Below, one piece after another: positions 23,433-32,794 of a stretch of DNA of 64,000 nt (the stretch's first letter is position 1; each line of letters opens with the position of its first letter). The position numbers were made by a program, and so were the translations under genes. Location of the stretch: NCBI RefSeq assembly GCF_000720185.1, contig NZ_JOIY01000001.1, positions 186,001-250,000 on the forward strand, read 5' to 3'. This DNA comes from Streptomyces sp. NRRL S-340 (lineage in GTDB: Bacteria > Actinomycetota > Actinomycetes > Streptomycetales > Streptomycetaceae). The notes beneath the pieces are model-generated. The model was not told the DNA's origin. It was given only the letters and a program-made list of their open reading frames with translations, and did not search any database.

Positions 23433-24024
23433 CTAGGAGTCGTCTCCCCTCGAAGGCGCGGCCGAGGGTGACCTCGTCCGCGTATTCCAGGTCGCCGCCC
23501 ACCGGGAGGCCGCTGGCCAGGCGGGTGACCTTCAGGCCCATGGGCTTGATCATGCGGGCGAGGTACGTCGCCGTCGCCTCGCCCTCCAGGTTCGGGTCCG
23601 TGGCCAGGATGAGTTCCGTGACCGTGCCGTCCGCGAGGCGGGCCAGCAGCTCCCGGATGCGCAGGTCGTCGGGGCCCACGCCCTCGATCGGGCTGATCGC
23701 CCCGCCCAGGACGTGGTAACGGCCCCGGAACTCACGCGTCCGCTCGATCGCGACGACGTCCTTGGGCTCCTCGACGACGCAGATGACGGCGGGGTCGCGG
23801 CGGCTGTCGCGGCAGATGCCGCACAGCTCCTCCTGCGCCACGTTGCCGCAGACGGCGCAGAAGCGGACCTTCGCCTTCACCTCCGTCAGGGCCTGGGCCA
23901 GGCGCCGCACGTCGGCCGGCTCCGCCTGCAGGATGTGGAAGGCGATCCGCTGCGCGCTCTTGGGACCGACGCCGGGCAGCCGCCCCAGTTCGTCGATGAG
24001 GTCCTGGACCACGCCTTCGTACAC
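23425..24024 (-). CDS. recR: Recombination protein RecR
   Basis: 199 aa, the usual RecR length. It has an N-terminal helix-hairpin-helix ([16 protein letters not shown], about 13-28), a C4 zinc finger (Cys56, Cys59, Cys68, Cys71) and a Toprim domain from about 78 ([27 protein letters not shown]). With RecF/RecO it loads RecA at gaps. It lies downstream of ybaB (59-bp gap) and overlaps DUF5063, giving an operon ybaB-recR-DUF5063; dnaX, often first in this cluster elsewhere, is not here. Confidence 0.96.
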   Translation of the reverse strand: MYEGVVQDLIDELGRLPGVGPKSAQRIAFHILQAEPADVRRLAQALTEVKAKVRFCAVCGNVAQEELCGICRDSRRDPAVICVVEEPKDVVAIERTREFRGRYHVLGGAISPIEGVGPDDLRIRELLARLADGTVTELILATDPNLEGEATATYLARMIKPMGLKVTRLASGLPVGGDLEYADEVTLGRAFEGRRLLDV

Positions 24025-24083
24025 CGGACAGCCGTCCTTCCTGAGTGGTGCTTCGGTACGTACCGTAGTTGCCCGCGGGCCGC

Positions 24084-24428
24084 CTAGAAAGGCAGTCCGG
24101 GGATGCCGCTGCCGCCGCCGAGACCCTGGGCGAGCGGGCCGAGCTTCTGCTGCTGGAGGGTCTGGGCGTTCTCGTTGGCCGCCTGGACCGCGGCGACGAC
24201 CAGGTCCGCGAGGGTCTCGGTGTCCTCGGGGTCCACGGCCTTCGGGTCGATCTTCAGGGCGCGCAGCTCGCCGGCGCCGGTGACGGTGGCCTTCACCAGG
24301 CCGCCGCCCGCCTGCCCGTCGACCTCGGTCTGCGCCAGTTCCTCCTGGGCCCGCGCCAGGTCCTGCTGCATCTTCTGGGCCTGCTGGAGCAGCTGCTGCA
24401 TGTTGGGCTGGCCACCACCGGGAATCAC
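24084..24428 (-). CDS. ybaB: YbaB/EbfC family nucleoid-associated protein
   Basis: 114 aa. An N-terminal Gln-rich coiled helix ([19 protein letters not shown] in part), the central [22 protein letters not shown] and the segment [17 protein letters not shown] are diagnostic. YbaB dimers bind DNA as tweezers and shape the nucleoid. It is first gene of the recR operon and is transcribed away from the SLATT-like gene. Confidence 0.94.
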   Translation of the reverse strand: MIPGGGQPNMQQLLQQAQKMQQDLARAQEELAQTEVDGQAGGGLVKATVTGAGELRALKIDPKAVDPEDTETLADLVVAAVQAANENAQTLQQQKLGPLAQGLGGGSGIPGLPF

Positions 24429-24768
24429 GATCAGCTCCTGCTTTCGTACGGCATGTCCGGGCGCCCCGGAGGGTCTCCGGGCGTCCGGGCGGGGTCCGTC
24501 CGCCGGCGCGTCCGGCGATTCCCCGCTGGCACGAGCCTACGTGCTCCGGGCGGGCGGCGCCCCGCCACTCTTTCGGGTGAGTCCCGGGTGAGTCCTATAC
24601 CTGATCAAGCCCCTCTTCCGGGCGGAAAAGCGGTGCATCCCTCCTCTCCGCCACCCGTTGGAGGGTAGGAAGGGGTCCGGCGTGTCAGCCGGCGTCACAG
24701 CCCGTGATCGGAATGATCGGAAAGCGGTCGGCGGAGCATCACAGAACGTGATCAGTAGGGAGTGCCGG

Positions 24769-25518
24769 GTGGGTCAGCCGGAGATGCAGCCCGAGCGTCC
24801 GCCTCGGGGCGGGCGGGGCGACGGTGCGGCCGGGCTGCGGCCGGGGGACCTGACCGGCCGGGCGCTGCCGCTCGGCGACTGGGGCGATCCCGCCCAGCGG
24901 CTGGACGAGCTGTACCGGTGGGTGGAACGCGGCGCCCTGCAGACCGCGGCCTGGTACCTCGCGGAGCGGGTGTGGAAGCGGCGCGGGGCCCGGGTGCTGC
25001 GATGCGGGGCCGCGGCGGGGGCGCTGGCCGCGGCGGCACTGCCGCTGCTGGACCTGACCGGGGTGCTCGGCGGGGCCGCGCCGTGGGGGTACCTGGCGCT
25101 GCTGCTGTCGGTGGCGTGCGTCGGGGCCGACCGGTACTTCGGGGTGACCTCGGGATGGATGCGGGACGTGGCGACCGCCCAGGCCGTGCAGCGACGCCTC
25201 CAGATGCTGCAGTTCGACTGGGCCTGCGAGAGCGTGCGGGAGGTGCTGGGCCCGGCCGAGGGCACGGCGGGCGAGGCCGCCGAGCGGTGCCTGGGGGTCT
25301 TGCGGCGGTTCTCGGAGGACGTGACCGAGCTGGTGCGCACCGAGACGGCCGGCTGGATGGTGGAGTTCCGCGTCGGGGCGGCGCCGATGGGGCTCCAGTC
25401 GGCGGTGCCGGGCGGCGGACGGCCCGAGACGGGCGGCGCCGGGCCGGGCCGCCTCCCGCAGCCGCCGGGCGGGGCGCGGCCGAACATGCCCAGGCAGCGG
25501 CCGCCGGAACCGCGGTGA
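24769..25518 (+). CDS. SLATT-like two-helix membrane protein
   Basis: 249 aa from the GTG at 24769, which has GGAG 6 nt upstream. A charged helix (DPAQRLDELYRWVERGALQTAAWY in part, 40-63) leads into two closely spaced membrane helices (about 76-96 and 104-124). A long cytoplasmic helix follows (ATAQAVQRRLQMLQFDWA in part), and then a Pro/Gly-rich tail. This helix plus two-TM layout is that of SLATT domains, which are predicted to form pores in conflict or nucleotide-signalling systems, though many stand alone. No nucleotide-sensor partner is adjacent, so the role remains open. Confidence 0.65.
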   Translation: MGQPEMQPERPPRGGRGDGAAGLRPGDLTGRALPLGDWGDPAQRLDELYRWVERGALQTAAWYLAERVWKRRGARVLRCGAAAGALAAAALPLLDLTGVLGGAAPWGYLALLLSVACVGADRYFGVTSGWMRDVATAQAVQRRLQMLQFDWACESVREVLGPAEGTAGEAAERCLGVLRRFSEDVTELVRTETAGWMVEFRVGAAPMGLQSAVPGGGRPETGGAGPGRLPQPPGGARPNMPRQRPPEPR

Positions 25519-25576
25519 GGGGACGTTCGCCAGAAGGGGTGCCGTACACGGACGCCGGCCAAGCGGCGTGGCCGCC

Positions 25577-25750
25577 CGTCAGCCGCCCGCCCTCTCGTAC
25601 CTCAGCCGCCCGCCTTGTCGTACGTCAGCCGTTCGCCGTCGTCTCAGCCGTCAACCGTCAGCCGTCAGCCGTCAGCCGTCAGCCGTCGGCCCTGGTCGTG
25701 CCGTCCGTCAGCCGCTCGTCCTGTCGTACGTCAGCCGTTCGCCGCTGTCC
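25577..25750. repeat. Duplicated 3' end of the kinase gene plus heptamer array
   Basis: The final codons of the kinase gene (ERLTYD..-stop, 25706-25750) recur downstream in the same orientation at about 25577-25640, encoding GERLTYDKAGG-stop and a shorter RYERAGG-stop. Between them six tandem heptamers CAGCCGT (25645-25686, the second with one change) fill the gap. The pattern points to replication slippage across the gene end. Confidence 0.8.
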
Positions 25751-27864
25751 TTGTTGATGCGCTGGAGGCCGCCGTCCGGCAGCAGGACGATCTGGGTGGC
25801 CGCGCCCGGCTTGCACGCGCTGCCCGGCCCGGCCGCGACCGTCGAGGGGCCGATCTCCAGCGGGCCGCCGGCGCCCGGCTGCCCGGTGAGCCGGGCCTCG
25901 AACACGCAGTGGTACGTGCCGCCGGACTCGGTGGGACCGTCGGCGACGAGGGTGAACACGGGGTCCCCGACCCGGCCCTGCCGGATGGTGAGCCGCCGGG
26001 GGTGCGCGCCGAGCGCGCTGTCGATCGACGACCTCCAGGTGCCGAGGAACCCCGCCGGGACCGCACCGTCCGAGGGGGCGGACGAGCCGGACCCGGACGC
26101 CGTGGGGGACGGGCCGGGGCCGGTCGCGGTGAGCGTCGGGGACGGGCCGGCCCCGCCGCGGTCGTCGTGGCCGCCCCGCATCACGGCGTAGACCGAGCCG
26201 CCCGCGCCGAGCGCGACCACCAGCGCGACGGCGAGGAGCGCCGCGGTGGACGTACCGCCGCCGCGCGGCGCGCGCTGCTCCTGAAGCGGGCCTGGGCCGG
26301 GGAGCGGGTGCCCGTGGGACGCGTGGTCGTAGGGCGACGGAGGGGACGGCGGGTGCCCGTACCCCGAGCCGTACGACGAGTGCCCGTACGGCGGGGTCGC
26401 GCCGAGGGCTCCGGGCGCCTGGGTCGCGCCGAGGGCGCCGGGTGGCGGGGTCGCGCCGAGGGCGCCGGGCGGGTGGTGGGCCCCTGCGGCGGGCGCGGCG
26501 GGCGCCGGACCGCCGTCGGCCAGACCGTGCTGCCGGGTCCCGTGCCCCGGGGGTCCGGGCGTCGGCCGCTCGGGCGCCGGGTGTGCGGGGGCGGCCCCCG
26601 GCGGGGGTGTCCGTCCGGCGGCCACGGCCGGCGGGCGGTCGGCCGCTGTCCGGTCCCGGTCGCCGGGCTGCCGGGGCGGCGGCGGGGCGCAGGCGGCGGC
26701 GCCGGACACGGGGACCGTCGCGGGCCCTGCCACCTGGGCGGGCCCGCGGTTCGCCCGGCCCGGCCGGTTCCCGGCGTGCGCCGGGTACTCCGGGGCCTCC
26801 CGGCCCTCCGGCTGCTCGGGCTGCTCCGGCTGCCCGGGCCCCTCCGGCGGCTGCGGGGAGGGACCCTGAGACGCAGCGGCGGCGGGCACGGTGACGTCGT
26901 CCTCCGCCGCCCCCGCCACCGTCCCGGCCGCACCCCCCGGTTCCTCGGGGTGCTCCGCGTCCAGCAGCCGCACCGCGTGCCGTCCGAGCTGGGCCACCAG
27001 GGCGCTCGGCAGCCACGGGTCGCGGAACCGCCCGTCGCCCACCGTGTCCCCGGCACCGGTGCTCCGGATGATCTGCTCCGGCGAGGGCCGGGCCGCCGGG
27101 TCCTTCCTCAGACAGGCGCGGACCAGGTCGACGACGCCCTCCGGCAGGGCCTCCAGGTCGGGTTCCTCCTGGGCGATGCGGAACATCAGCGCGTGCCCCC
27201 CGCTGTCGGCGGTGCCGAAGGGGAGCGTGCCGGTCGCCGCGTAGGCGAGCACGGAACCGAGGCAGAAGACGTCGCACGCGGGCGTGAGCCGGTCGCCGCG
27301 CACCTGCTCGGGCGCCATGAAACCGGGCGAGCCGACCAGGGCCCCGGTCCGGGTGAGCCCGCCGTCCGTGACGGTCTCCAGGGCCCGTGCGATACCGAAG
27401 TCGATGACGCGCGGCCCGTCGATGGTGACGAGCACGTTGGACGGCTTGAGGTCGCGGTGGACGAGGCCGGCCGCGTGGATGTCCCTGAGCGCGGCGGCGA
27501 GACCGGCGGCGAGGACGCGCACCGACCGCTCGGGCAGCGGGCCGTGGTCGTGGCCGACGATCCGCTGGAGGCTGGGCCCGGCGACGTACCCGGTGGCGAC
27601 CCACGGCACGGCGGCCTCGGTGTCCGCGTCCAGCACGGGTGCGGTCCAGGTCCCGCCGACCCGGCGCGCGGCCCGTACCTCCTGGCGGAAGCGGGCCCGG
27701 AACTCCTCCCGCTGCGCCAGGTCCTGCCGCACCACCTTCACGGCGGCCGTACGGCCCCGGTCCGAGCGGGCCAGGTACACCTGCCCCATGCCGCCGGCAC
27801 CGAGCCGCGCCAGCAGCCGGTACGCCCCGATCTCCCGCGGATCGCCGGGCCCGAGCCTGTCCAT
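25708..27864 (-). CDS. Membrane-anchored Ser/Thr protein kinase (PASTA-less)
   Basis: 718 aa from the ATG at 27862-27864 (GGGGAGG upstream). The kinase domain covers 15-270: glycine loop LGAGGMGQVY, Lys43, HRDLKPSN with Asp138, DFG at 155-157 and APEQ at 184-187 are all intact. A roughly 260-residue Pro/Ala/Gly-rich linker with GALGATPP-type repeats leads to one membrane helix near 539-562. The outer domain (to 718) is about 150 residues with two Cys (TYHCVFEARL, SACKPGA) and no PASTA repeats. It should sense an external signal and phosphorylate cytosolic targets. The 3' end is duplicated downstream. Confidence 0.9.
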   Translation of the reverse strand: MDRLGPGDPREIGAYRLLARLGAGGMGQVYLARSDRGRTAAVKVVRQDLAQREEFRARFRQEVRAARRVGGTWTAPVLDADTEAAVPWVATGYVAGPSLQRIVGHDHGPLPERSVRVLAAGLAAALRDIHAAGLVHRDLKPSNVLVTIDGPRVIDFGIARALETVTDGGLTRTGALVGSPGFMAPEQVRGDRLTPACDVFCLGSVLAYAATGTLPFGTADSGGHALMFRIAQEEPDLEALPEGVVDLVRACLRKDPAARPSPEQIIRSTGAGDTVGDGRFRDPWLPSALVAQLGRHAVRLLDAEHPEEPGGAAGTVAGAAEDDVTVPAAAASQGPSPQPPEGPGQPEQPEQPEGREAPEYPAHAGNRPGRANRGPAQVAGPATVPVSGAAACAPPPPRQPGDRDRTAADRPPAVAAGRTPPPGAAPAHPAPERPTPGPPGHGTRQHGLADGGPAPAAPAAGAHHPPGALGATPPPGALGATQAPGALGATPPYGHSSYGSGYGHPPSPPSPYDHASHGHPLPGPGPLQEQRAPRGGGTSTAALLAVALVVALGAGGSVYAVMRGGHDDRGGAGPSPTLTATGPGPSPTASGSGSSAPSDGAVPAGFLGTWRSSIDSALGAHPRRLTIRQGRVGDPVFTLVADGPTESGGTYHCVFEARLTGQPGAGGPLEIGPSTVAAGPGSACKPGAATQIVLLPDGGLQRINKDSGERLTYDRTSG

Positions 27865-28106
27865 GGCCCAACCGCCTCCCCGATGTCCCCCGCCGCGCCC
27901 CTGCACGTCAGCCCGAGGATAGTGCGGCGGCCGGGGGCGGACAGCGGGCCGCTGTCTACGGTTCCGTAACAGCCGCCGGCGCGACGGCCGCGGTCCACCG
28001 GCGCCCGCCGCCCGCCCCACGGCGTCGACAACCTGTCGTCAATTCCCCGCTCCCGCAGACAGGGCGCCGATACCGGCTCCGCCACGCGCCCCTCTACGCT
28101 CGCCGT

Positions 28107-29492
28107 ATGACCCCTCAGCCCTCCCCCGCCCGCCGGACCCCGCAGCCGGACCCCGCGGCCGGTGCCGCCGTGAAGGCCGCCGACCGCGCGCACGTGTTCC
28201 ACTCCTGGTCCGCGCAGGACCTGATCGACCCGCCGGCGGTGGCCGGTGCCGAAGGGTCGTACTTCTGGGACTACGACGGCAGGCGCTACCTCGACTTCGC
28301 CAGCGGGCTCGTCTTCACCAACATCGGCTACCAGCACCCCAAGGTCGTCGCCGCGATCCAGGAGCAGGCCGCGACCATGGCCACCTTCGCTCCCGCCTTC
28401 GCCGTCGAGGCCCGCTCGGAGGCGGCGCGGCTGATCGCCGAGCGGACCCCCGGCGACCTGGACAAGATCTTCTTCACCAACGGCGGCGCCGACGCGGTCG
28501 AACACGCGGTGCGGATGGCGCGGCTGCACACCGGGCGGCCGAAGGTGCTGTCGGCGTACCGGTCGTACCACGGCGGCACCCAGCAGGCCGTGAACATCAC
28601 CGGTGACCCGCGCCGCTGGGCCTCCGACGACGGCGCGGCCGGGGTCGTGCACTTCTGGGCGCCCTTCCTCTACCGTTCCCGCTTCTACGCCGAGACGCCG
28701 GAGCAGGAGTGCGCACGGGCCCTGGAGCACCTGGAGACGACGATCGCCTTCGAGGGGCCCTCGACCGTCGCCGCGATCATCCTGGAGACCATTCCGGGCA
28801 CGGCCGGGATCATGGTGCCGCCGCCCGGCTACCTCGCCGGGGTGCGGGAGCTGTGCGACAAGTACGGGATCGTGTTCGTCCTCGACGAGGTGATGGCCGG
28901 TTTCGGGCGGACCGGTGAGTGGTTCGCGGCGGACCTGTCGGGCGTCGTGCCGGACCTGATGACCTTCGCCAAGGGCGTGAACTCGGGGTACGTGCCGCTG
29001 GGCGGCGTGGCGATCTCCGGCGAGATCGCGCAGACGTTCGCCAAGCGGCCCTACCCCGGCGGTCTGACGTACTCCGGGCATCCGCTGGCCTGCGCGGCGG
29101 CCGTCGCGACGATCGGCGTGATGGCCGAGGAGGGCATCGTGGAGAACGCCAAGCGGCTCGGGGCCGAGGTCGTGGAACCGGGCCTGCGCGAGCTGGCCGA
29201 GCGGCACCCGAGCGTCGGCGACGTGCGCGGTGTCGGCATGTTCTGGGCGCTGGAACTGGTCAGGAACCGCGAGACCCGCGAACCGCTGGTGCCGTACAAC
29301 GCGGCCGGCGAGGCGAACGCGCCGATGGCGGCCTTCGGCGCCGCCGCCAAGGCGCACGGCCTGTGGCCCTTCATCAACATGAACCGGACGCACGTCGTCC
29401 CGCCGTGCACCGTGACCGAGGCCGAGCTGAAGGAGGGCCTGGCGGCCCTGGACGCGGCGCTGTCCGTGGCCGACGAGCACACGGAGCGGTGA
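28107..29492 (+). CDS. Class III PLP-dependent aminotransferase
   Basis: 461 aa. The fold-type I omega-transaminase motifs are complete: YFWDYDGRRYLDF (52-64), FTNGGADAVEHA (123-134), the acidic LDEVMAGFGRTG (259-270, Asp260 to the pyridine N) and Lys289 in TFAKGVNSGYVPLGG. It transfers the amino group of an omega-amino acid or amine (beta-alanine, taurine, GABA-type) to a keto acid; the substrate cannot be fixed. It is followed 143 bp later by a GntR regulator on the same strand, so it may be regulated by, or work with, that protein. Confidence 0.88.
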   Translation: MTPQPSPARRTPQPDPAAGAAVKAADRAHVFHSWSAQDLIDPPAVAGAEGSYFWDYDGRRYLDFASGLVFTNIGYQHPKVVAAIQEQAATMATFAPAFAVEARSEAARLIAERTPGDLDKIFFTNGGADAVEHAVRMARLHTGRPKVLSAYRSYHGGTQQAVNITGDPRRWASDDGAAGVVHFWAPFLYRSRFYAETPEQECARALEHLETTIAFEGPSTVAAIILETIPGTAGIMVPPPGYLAGVRELCDKYGIVFVLDEVMAGFGRTGEWFAADLSGVVPDLMTFAKGVNSGYVPLGGVAISGEIAQTFAKRPYPGGLTYSGHPLACAAAVATIGVMAEEGIVENAKRLGAEVVEPGLRELAERHPSVGDVRGVGMFWALELVRNRETREPLVPYNAAGEANAPMAAFGAAAKAHGLWPFINMNRTHVVPPCTVTEAELKEGLAALDAALSVADEHTER

Positions 29493-29527
29493 GGAACCCG
29501 CGGAACCCGAACGCGTAAGGTGGCGTG

Positions 29528-29603
29528 CTCGTACACATCCACTCGTACGAGTGCATGAGCAGACAGGCGTACGAGCCCGACGTACGAGCAGAGGTACGCG
29601 TAC
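29528..29603 (+). promoter_or_regulatory. Cluster of GTACGAG motifs, candidate operator of the GntR regulator
   Basis: Six GTAC cores occur in 76 bp: CTCGTAC (29528-29534), the palindrome CTCGTACGAG (29542-29551), CGTACGAG (29568-29575), CGTACGAG (29581-29588) and GTACGCGTAC (29594-29603, two cores). They lie between the aminotransferase stop and the GntR start (29636). Clustered palindromic half-sites suggest autoregulation. Confidence 0.5.
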
Positions 29604-29635
29604 GCCACCGCCCGCGTGAGGGAGACGCCCCGACC

Positions 29636-30433
29636 ATGCCCGGCATCAGCGGCACCGGCGCCGTGACGCGCAGCACCCTGCGCCAGCAGATCGCGGACGC
29701 GCTCCGGGACGAGGTGCTGGCCGGGCGGCTGCAGCCGGGGCGGGAGTTCACGGTCAAGGAGATAGCCGAGCAGTACGGCGTCTCCGCGACCCCGGTGCGC
29801 GAGGCGCTGGTGGACCTGTCCGCGCAGGGCCTGCTGGAGGCCGACCAGCACCGCGGCTTCAGGGTGCGCGAGTACTCCGCGGCCGACTTCCGCGAGATGA
29901 TCGAGGCCCGCGCCCTGGTCACCGACAGCATGTTCCGCGCCCTCGCCGCCGCGGGCGGCGCCCGGCACGGTGAGGGCGCGGGAGGCGGTGACGGCGGCGC
30001 GGGGGACGGGACCGGCGCGGGTGCCGGGTCCGGCCTGAGCGCCCGCGCGCAGGCGTTCCTGCGGGAGGTTCCGGGCCCGCGCACGGCGGCCGTGCTCGCC
30101 GGGGTGCGCCGGCGCGGCGAGGAGGCCCAACGCGCGGCCACCGCGGGCGACCTGACGGTGCTGATCGGCTACGACCTGCGGTTCTGGCGGGAGCTGAGCG
30201 CCCTGTACGGCAACGCGCACCTCGCCGACTTCCTGCACCGGCTGCGGGTGCAGTCGTGGGTGTGCGCGGTGCAGCACCTGCGCCGGCTCGGCGACCTGCG
30301 CGGTGTGCTGTGGTGCGGCCACACCGAACTCGTCGACGCCCTGGTGCAACGCGACATCCCCGCGGCCCGCGCGCTCGTCGCCGCCTACAACCTCCACGCT
30401 CTGGCTCTGGTGGAGCGACTGTCCGCCGGGTGA
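29636..30433 (+). CDS. GntR-family (FCD-type) transcriptional regulator
   Basis: 265 aa from the ATG at 29636; the longer frame adds residues read through the operator-like repeats. The winged helix is LRQQIADALRDEVLAGRLQPG (in two parts), FTVKEIAEQYGVSATPVREAL and LVDLSAQGLLEADQHRGFRV. The effector domain is of the all-helical FCD type, interrupted by a Gly/Asp/Ala-rich insert (about 108-128). FCD members bind small carboxylates. The divergent repeats just upstream make self-regulation and control of the preceding aminotransferase gene plausible. Confidence 0.88.
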   Translation: MPGISGTGAVTRSTLRQQIADALRDEVLAGRLQPGREFTVKEIAEQYGVSATPVREALVDLSAQGLLEADQHRGFRVREYSAADFREMIEARALVTDSMFRALAAAGGARHGEGAGGGDGGAGDGTGAGAGSGLSARAQAFLREVPGPRTAAVLAGVRRRGEEAQRAATAGDLTVLIGYDLRFWRELSALYGNAHLADFLHRLRVQSWVCAVQHLRRLGDLRGVLWCGHTELVDALVQRDIPAARALVAAYNLHALALVERLSAG

Positions 30434-30559
30434 AGCGGGCGGTGGACGGGCGGGGGGTGGGTATGGGACCTGCACGGGGGGAGCCGACCCGCGCCGCACC
30501 GACTACCCTCGTTGACCACCGTGCTTCCCGTGTGCTTCACGCTGAGTGAGGAGTCCTCT

Positions 30560-31210
30560 TTGGCCTGTGACCTGTGGCTGGTACCGCTCGTGGACGTGTT
30601 GTGCCACACCCCCGACAACCCGTTCGCCGAGGAACTCGCGCAGTACAACAAGGTGCTGGCGGACAACGCGCTCCCGCCGGTGCCGGTGTACCAGTACATG
30701 CCGGGCCTGTCCGGGGACGTCGCGCCGGTGGCCGGCTTCGACTACGACGCGCTGCACTTCCTGCGCCGCGCCCACCTGCTCCAGCTCTGCGGCCTGCCGC
30801 TCACCCCGGTCGACGAACTGGGCGGCGACTACGAGCAGTTGCTGGAGATGTTCGAGTCGACGGCCCAGCAGTCCCACCTGGTCTGGCACTACGACCACGC
30901 GGGTGCCTACGTCCCCGTGGACTTCCCGCACCCCCTGTCCAACGACGAACTCCTCGCCGGCGGCGGCCCGCTGGGCTCCTCCCAGGCCCTGCTGCGGGAA
31001 CTGGAGCAGGTGGCCCCGGCCCTCGGCATCGACCCGGCCAACCCCCCGGCGCCCCCGGCTCCGCCCCCGGGCCCCACCGAACTCGAACAGCCCGCGGCCC
31101 CGGCCCCCTACGACCCGAGCCCCTTCGCCCGCGAACGCCACGTCTGGCTGGGCCTGCACGCGGCGGCGACGCGGAGCCTGGCGCAGGGGTCGATGATCGT
31201 GTTCAGCTAG
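30560..31210 (+). CDS. Conserved hypothetical protein of Streptomyces
   Basis: 216 aa from a TTG at 30560, supported by GAGGAG about 7 nt upstream; the first in-frame ATG lies much later. It is acidic and soluble, with a compact N-terminal domain (LWLVPLVDVLCHTPDNPF in part, YQYMPGL, FDYDALHFLRRA) and a Pro-rich stretch near 165-190. No catalytic motif or known domain is recognised. It lies immediately upstream of, and convergent with, purA, from which it is separated by a strong bidirectional terminator. Confidence 0.7.
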   Translation: MACDLWLVPLVDVLCHTPDNPFAEELAQYNKVLADNALPPVPVYQYMPGLSGDVAPVAGFDYDALHFLRRAHLLQLCGLPLTPVDELGGDYEQLLEMFESTAQQSHLVWHYDHAGAYVPVDFPHPLSNDELLAGGGPLGSSQALLRELEQVAPALGIDPANPPAPPAPPPGPTELEQPAAPAPYDPSPFARERHVWLGLHAAATRSLAQGSMIVFS

Positions 31211-31255
31211 GGCCCCTCGTCCGGCTCGTGCCGGACGGCCGCGACCGGACTCACG

Positions 31256-31295
31256 CCGGCGGCGGCCGTCGCGCGAGGACGACGGCCGCCGCCGG
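31256..31295. terminator. Bidirectional terminator between convergent genes
   Basis: 16-bp perfect arms, CCGGCGGCGGCCGTCG (31256-31271) and its complement (31280-31295), enclose an 8-nt loop. It lies between the 3' ends of the hypothetical gene (31210) and purA (31316). Confidence 0.8.
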
Positions 31296-31315
31296 ACGAA
31301 CGGCCGGACGAACGG

Positions 31316-32599
31316 TCAGATGAACGAGTTGATCTCGATCGTCTCGTCCCGGCCCGGGCCCACGCCGATCGCGGAGATCGGGGCGCCGGACATCTCCTCC
31401 AGGGCCTTCACGTACGCCTGGGCGTTCTTCGGCAGGTCGGCGAAGGTCTTGGCCTTCGTGATGTCCTCCTGCCAGCCGGGGAGGTACTCGTAGACCGGCT
31501 TGGCGTGGTGGAAGTCGCTCTGGGAGTAGGGCAGTTCCTCGACGCGCTTGCCGTCGATCTCGTAGGCGACGCAGACCGGGATGCGCTCCCAGCCGGTGAG
31601 GACGTCGAGCTTGGTGAGGAAGAAGTCGGTGAGGCCGTTGACGCGGGTGGCGTAGCGGGCGATCACCGCGTCGAACCAGCCGCAGCGGCGGTCACGGCCG
31701 GTGGTGACGCCGCGCTCGCCGCCGATGCGCCGCAGCGCCTCGCCGTCCTCGTCGAACAGCTCGGTCGGGAACGGGCCGGAGCCGACGCGGGTCGTGTAGG
31801 CCTTGAGGATGCCGATGACCCGGCTGATCTTCGTCGGGCCCACGCCGGCGCCGGTGCAGGCACCGCCCGCGGTCGGGTTGGAGGAGGTCACGAAGGGGTA
31901 GGTGCCGTGGTCGATGTCCAGCAGCGTGCCCTGGCCGCCCTCGAAGAGGACCACCTTGTCCTGCTCCAGCGCCTGGTTGAGGACCAGCACCGTGTCGGCC
32001 ACGTACGGCTTGATCTGCTCGGCGTAGCCCAGCAGCTCCTCGACCACCTGGTCCACGGCGATGGCGCGCCGGTTGTAGAGCTTGGTGAGGATCTGGTTCT
32101 TGACGTCGAGGGCCGCCTCGACCTTCTGCGTCAGGATCGACTGGTCGTAGAGGTCCTGGACGCGGATGCCGACGCGGTTGATCTTGTCCGCGTAGGTCGG
32201 TCCGATGCCGCGGCCGGTGGTGCCGATCTTGCGCTTGCCGAGGAAGCGTTCCGTCACCTTGTCGACGGTCACGTTGTACGGCGTGATGATGTGCGCGTTT
32301 CCGCTGAGCAGGAGCTTCGACGTGTCGACGCCGCGCTCGTTCAGACCGCTCAGCTCGGAGAGCAGGACCGACGGGTCGACGACGACGCCGTTTCCGATGA
32401 CGGGCGTACAACCGGGCGACAGGATTCCGGAAGGGAGGAGGTGCAGTGCATACTTCTGGTCGCCGACGACGACCGTGTGGCCGGCATTGTTGCCGCCCTG
32501 GTAACGCACCACATAGTCCACGGAGCCACCGAGCAGGTCGGTGGCCTTTCCCTTGCCCTCGTCACCCCACTGAGCACCGAGCAGCACAAGTGCGGGCAC
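31316..32599 (-). CDS. purA: Adenylosuccinate synthetase
   Basis: 427 aa, the full family length. It condenses IMP and aspartate with GTP to adenylosuccinate, the first committed step to AMP. The P-loop-like WGDEGKGK (11-18, catalytic Asp13), NNAGHTVV with His41, [14 protein letters not shown] and [12 protein letters not shown] are all present. There is no partner gene in an operon. The upstream region shared with the divergent DagK-like gene holds a short hairpin. Confidence 0.97.
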   Translation of the reverse strand: MPALVLLGAQWGDEGKGKATDLLGGSVDYVVRYQGGNNAGHTVVVGDQKYALHLLPSGILSPGCTPVIGNGVVVDPSVLLSELSGLNERGVDTSKLLLSGNAHIITPYNVTVDKVTERFLGKRKIGTTGRGIGPTYADKINRVGIRVQDLYDQSILTQKVEAALDVKNQILTKLYNRRAIAVDQVVEELLGYAEQIKPYVADTVLVLNQALEQDKVVLFEGGQGTLLDIDHGTYPFVTSSNPTAGGACTGAGVGPTKISRVIGILKAYTTRVGSGPFPTELFDEDGEALRRIGGERGVTTGRDRRCGWFDAVIARYATRVNGLTDFFLTKLDVLTGWERIPVCVAYEIDGKRVEELPYSQSDFHHAKPVYEYLPGWQEDITKAKTFADLPKNAQAYVKALEEMSGAPISAIGVGPGRDETIEINSFI

Positions 32600-32724
32600 G
32601 CGCGTACACCCCTTCCGGGCGGGGCATGTCCAAGGTCAGGGGCGTACGCGGGTTCACCGCCGCGTACACCGTGCGACCCTCGTCGGTCGCACACCCGTCG
32701 GACCGGATGCCCCGGAATAGACGA

Positions 32725-32752
32725 AGCCCCTGGCGCAATAGCGCAAGGGGCT
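32725..32752. terminator. Hairpin in the purA/DagK-like divergent region
   Basis: Arms AGCCCCTGGCGC (32725-32736) and GCGCAAGGGGCT (32741-32752) pair with one mismatch across an AATA loop. It is 43 bp before the DagK-like start and 126 bp upstream of the purA start. It may be a leader hairpin of either gene or terminate stray transcription. Confidence 0.45.
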
Positions 32753-32794
32753 CTTGCACAAAGATGCTACCCGAGGAAGCGAGGCAGGACCGAG

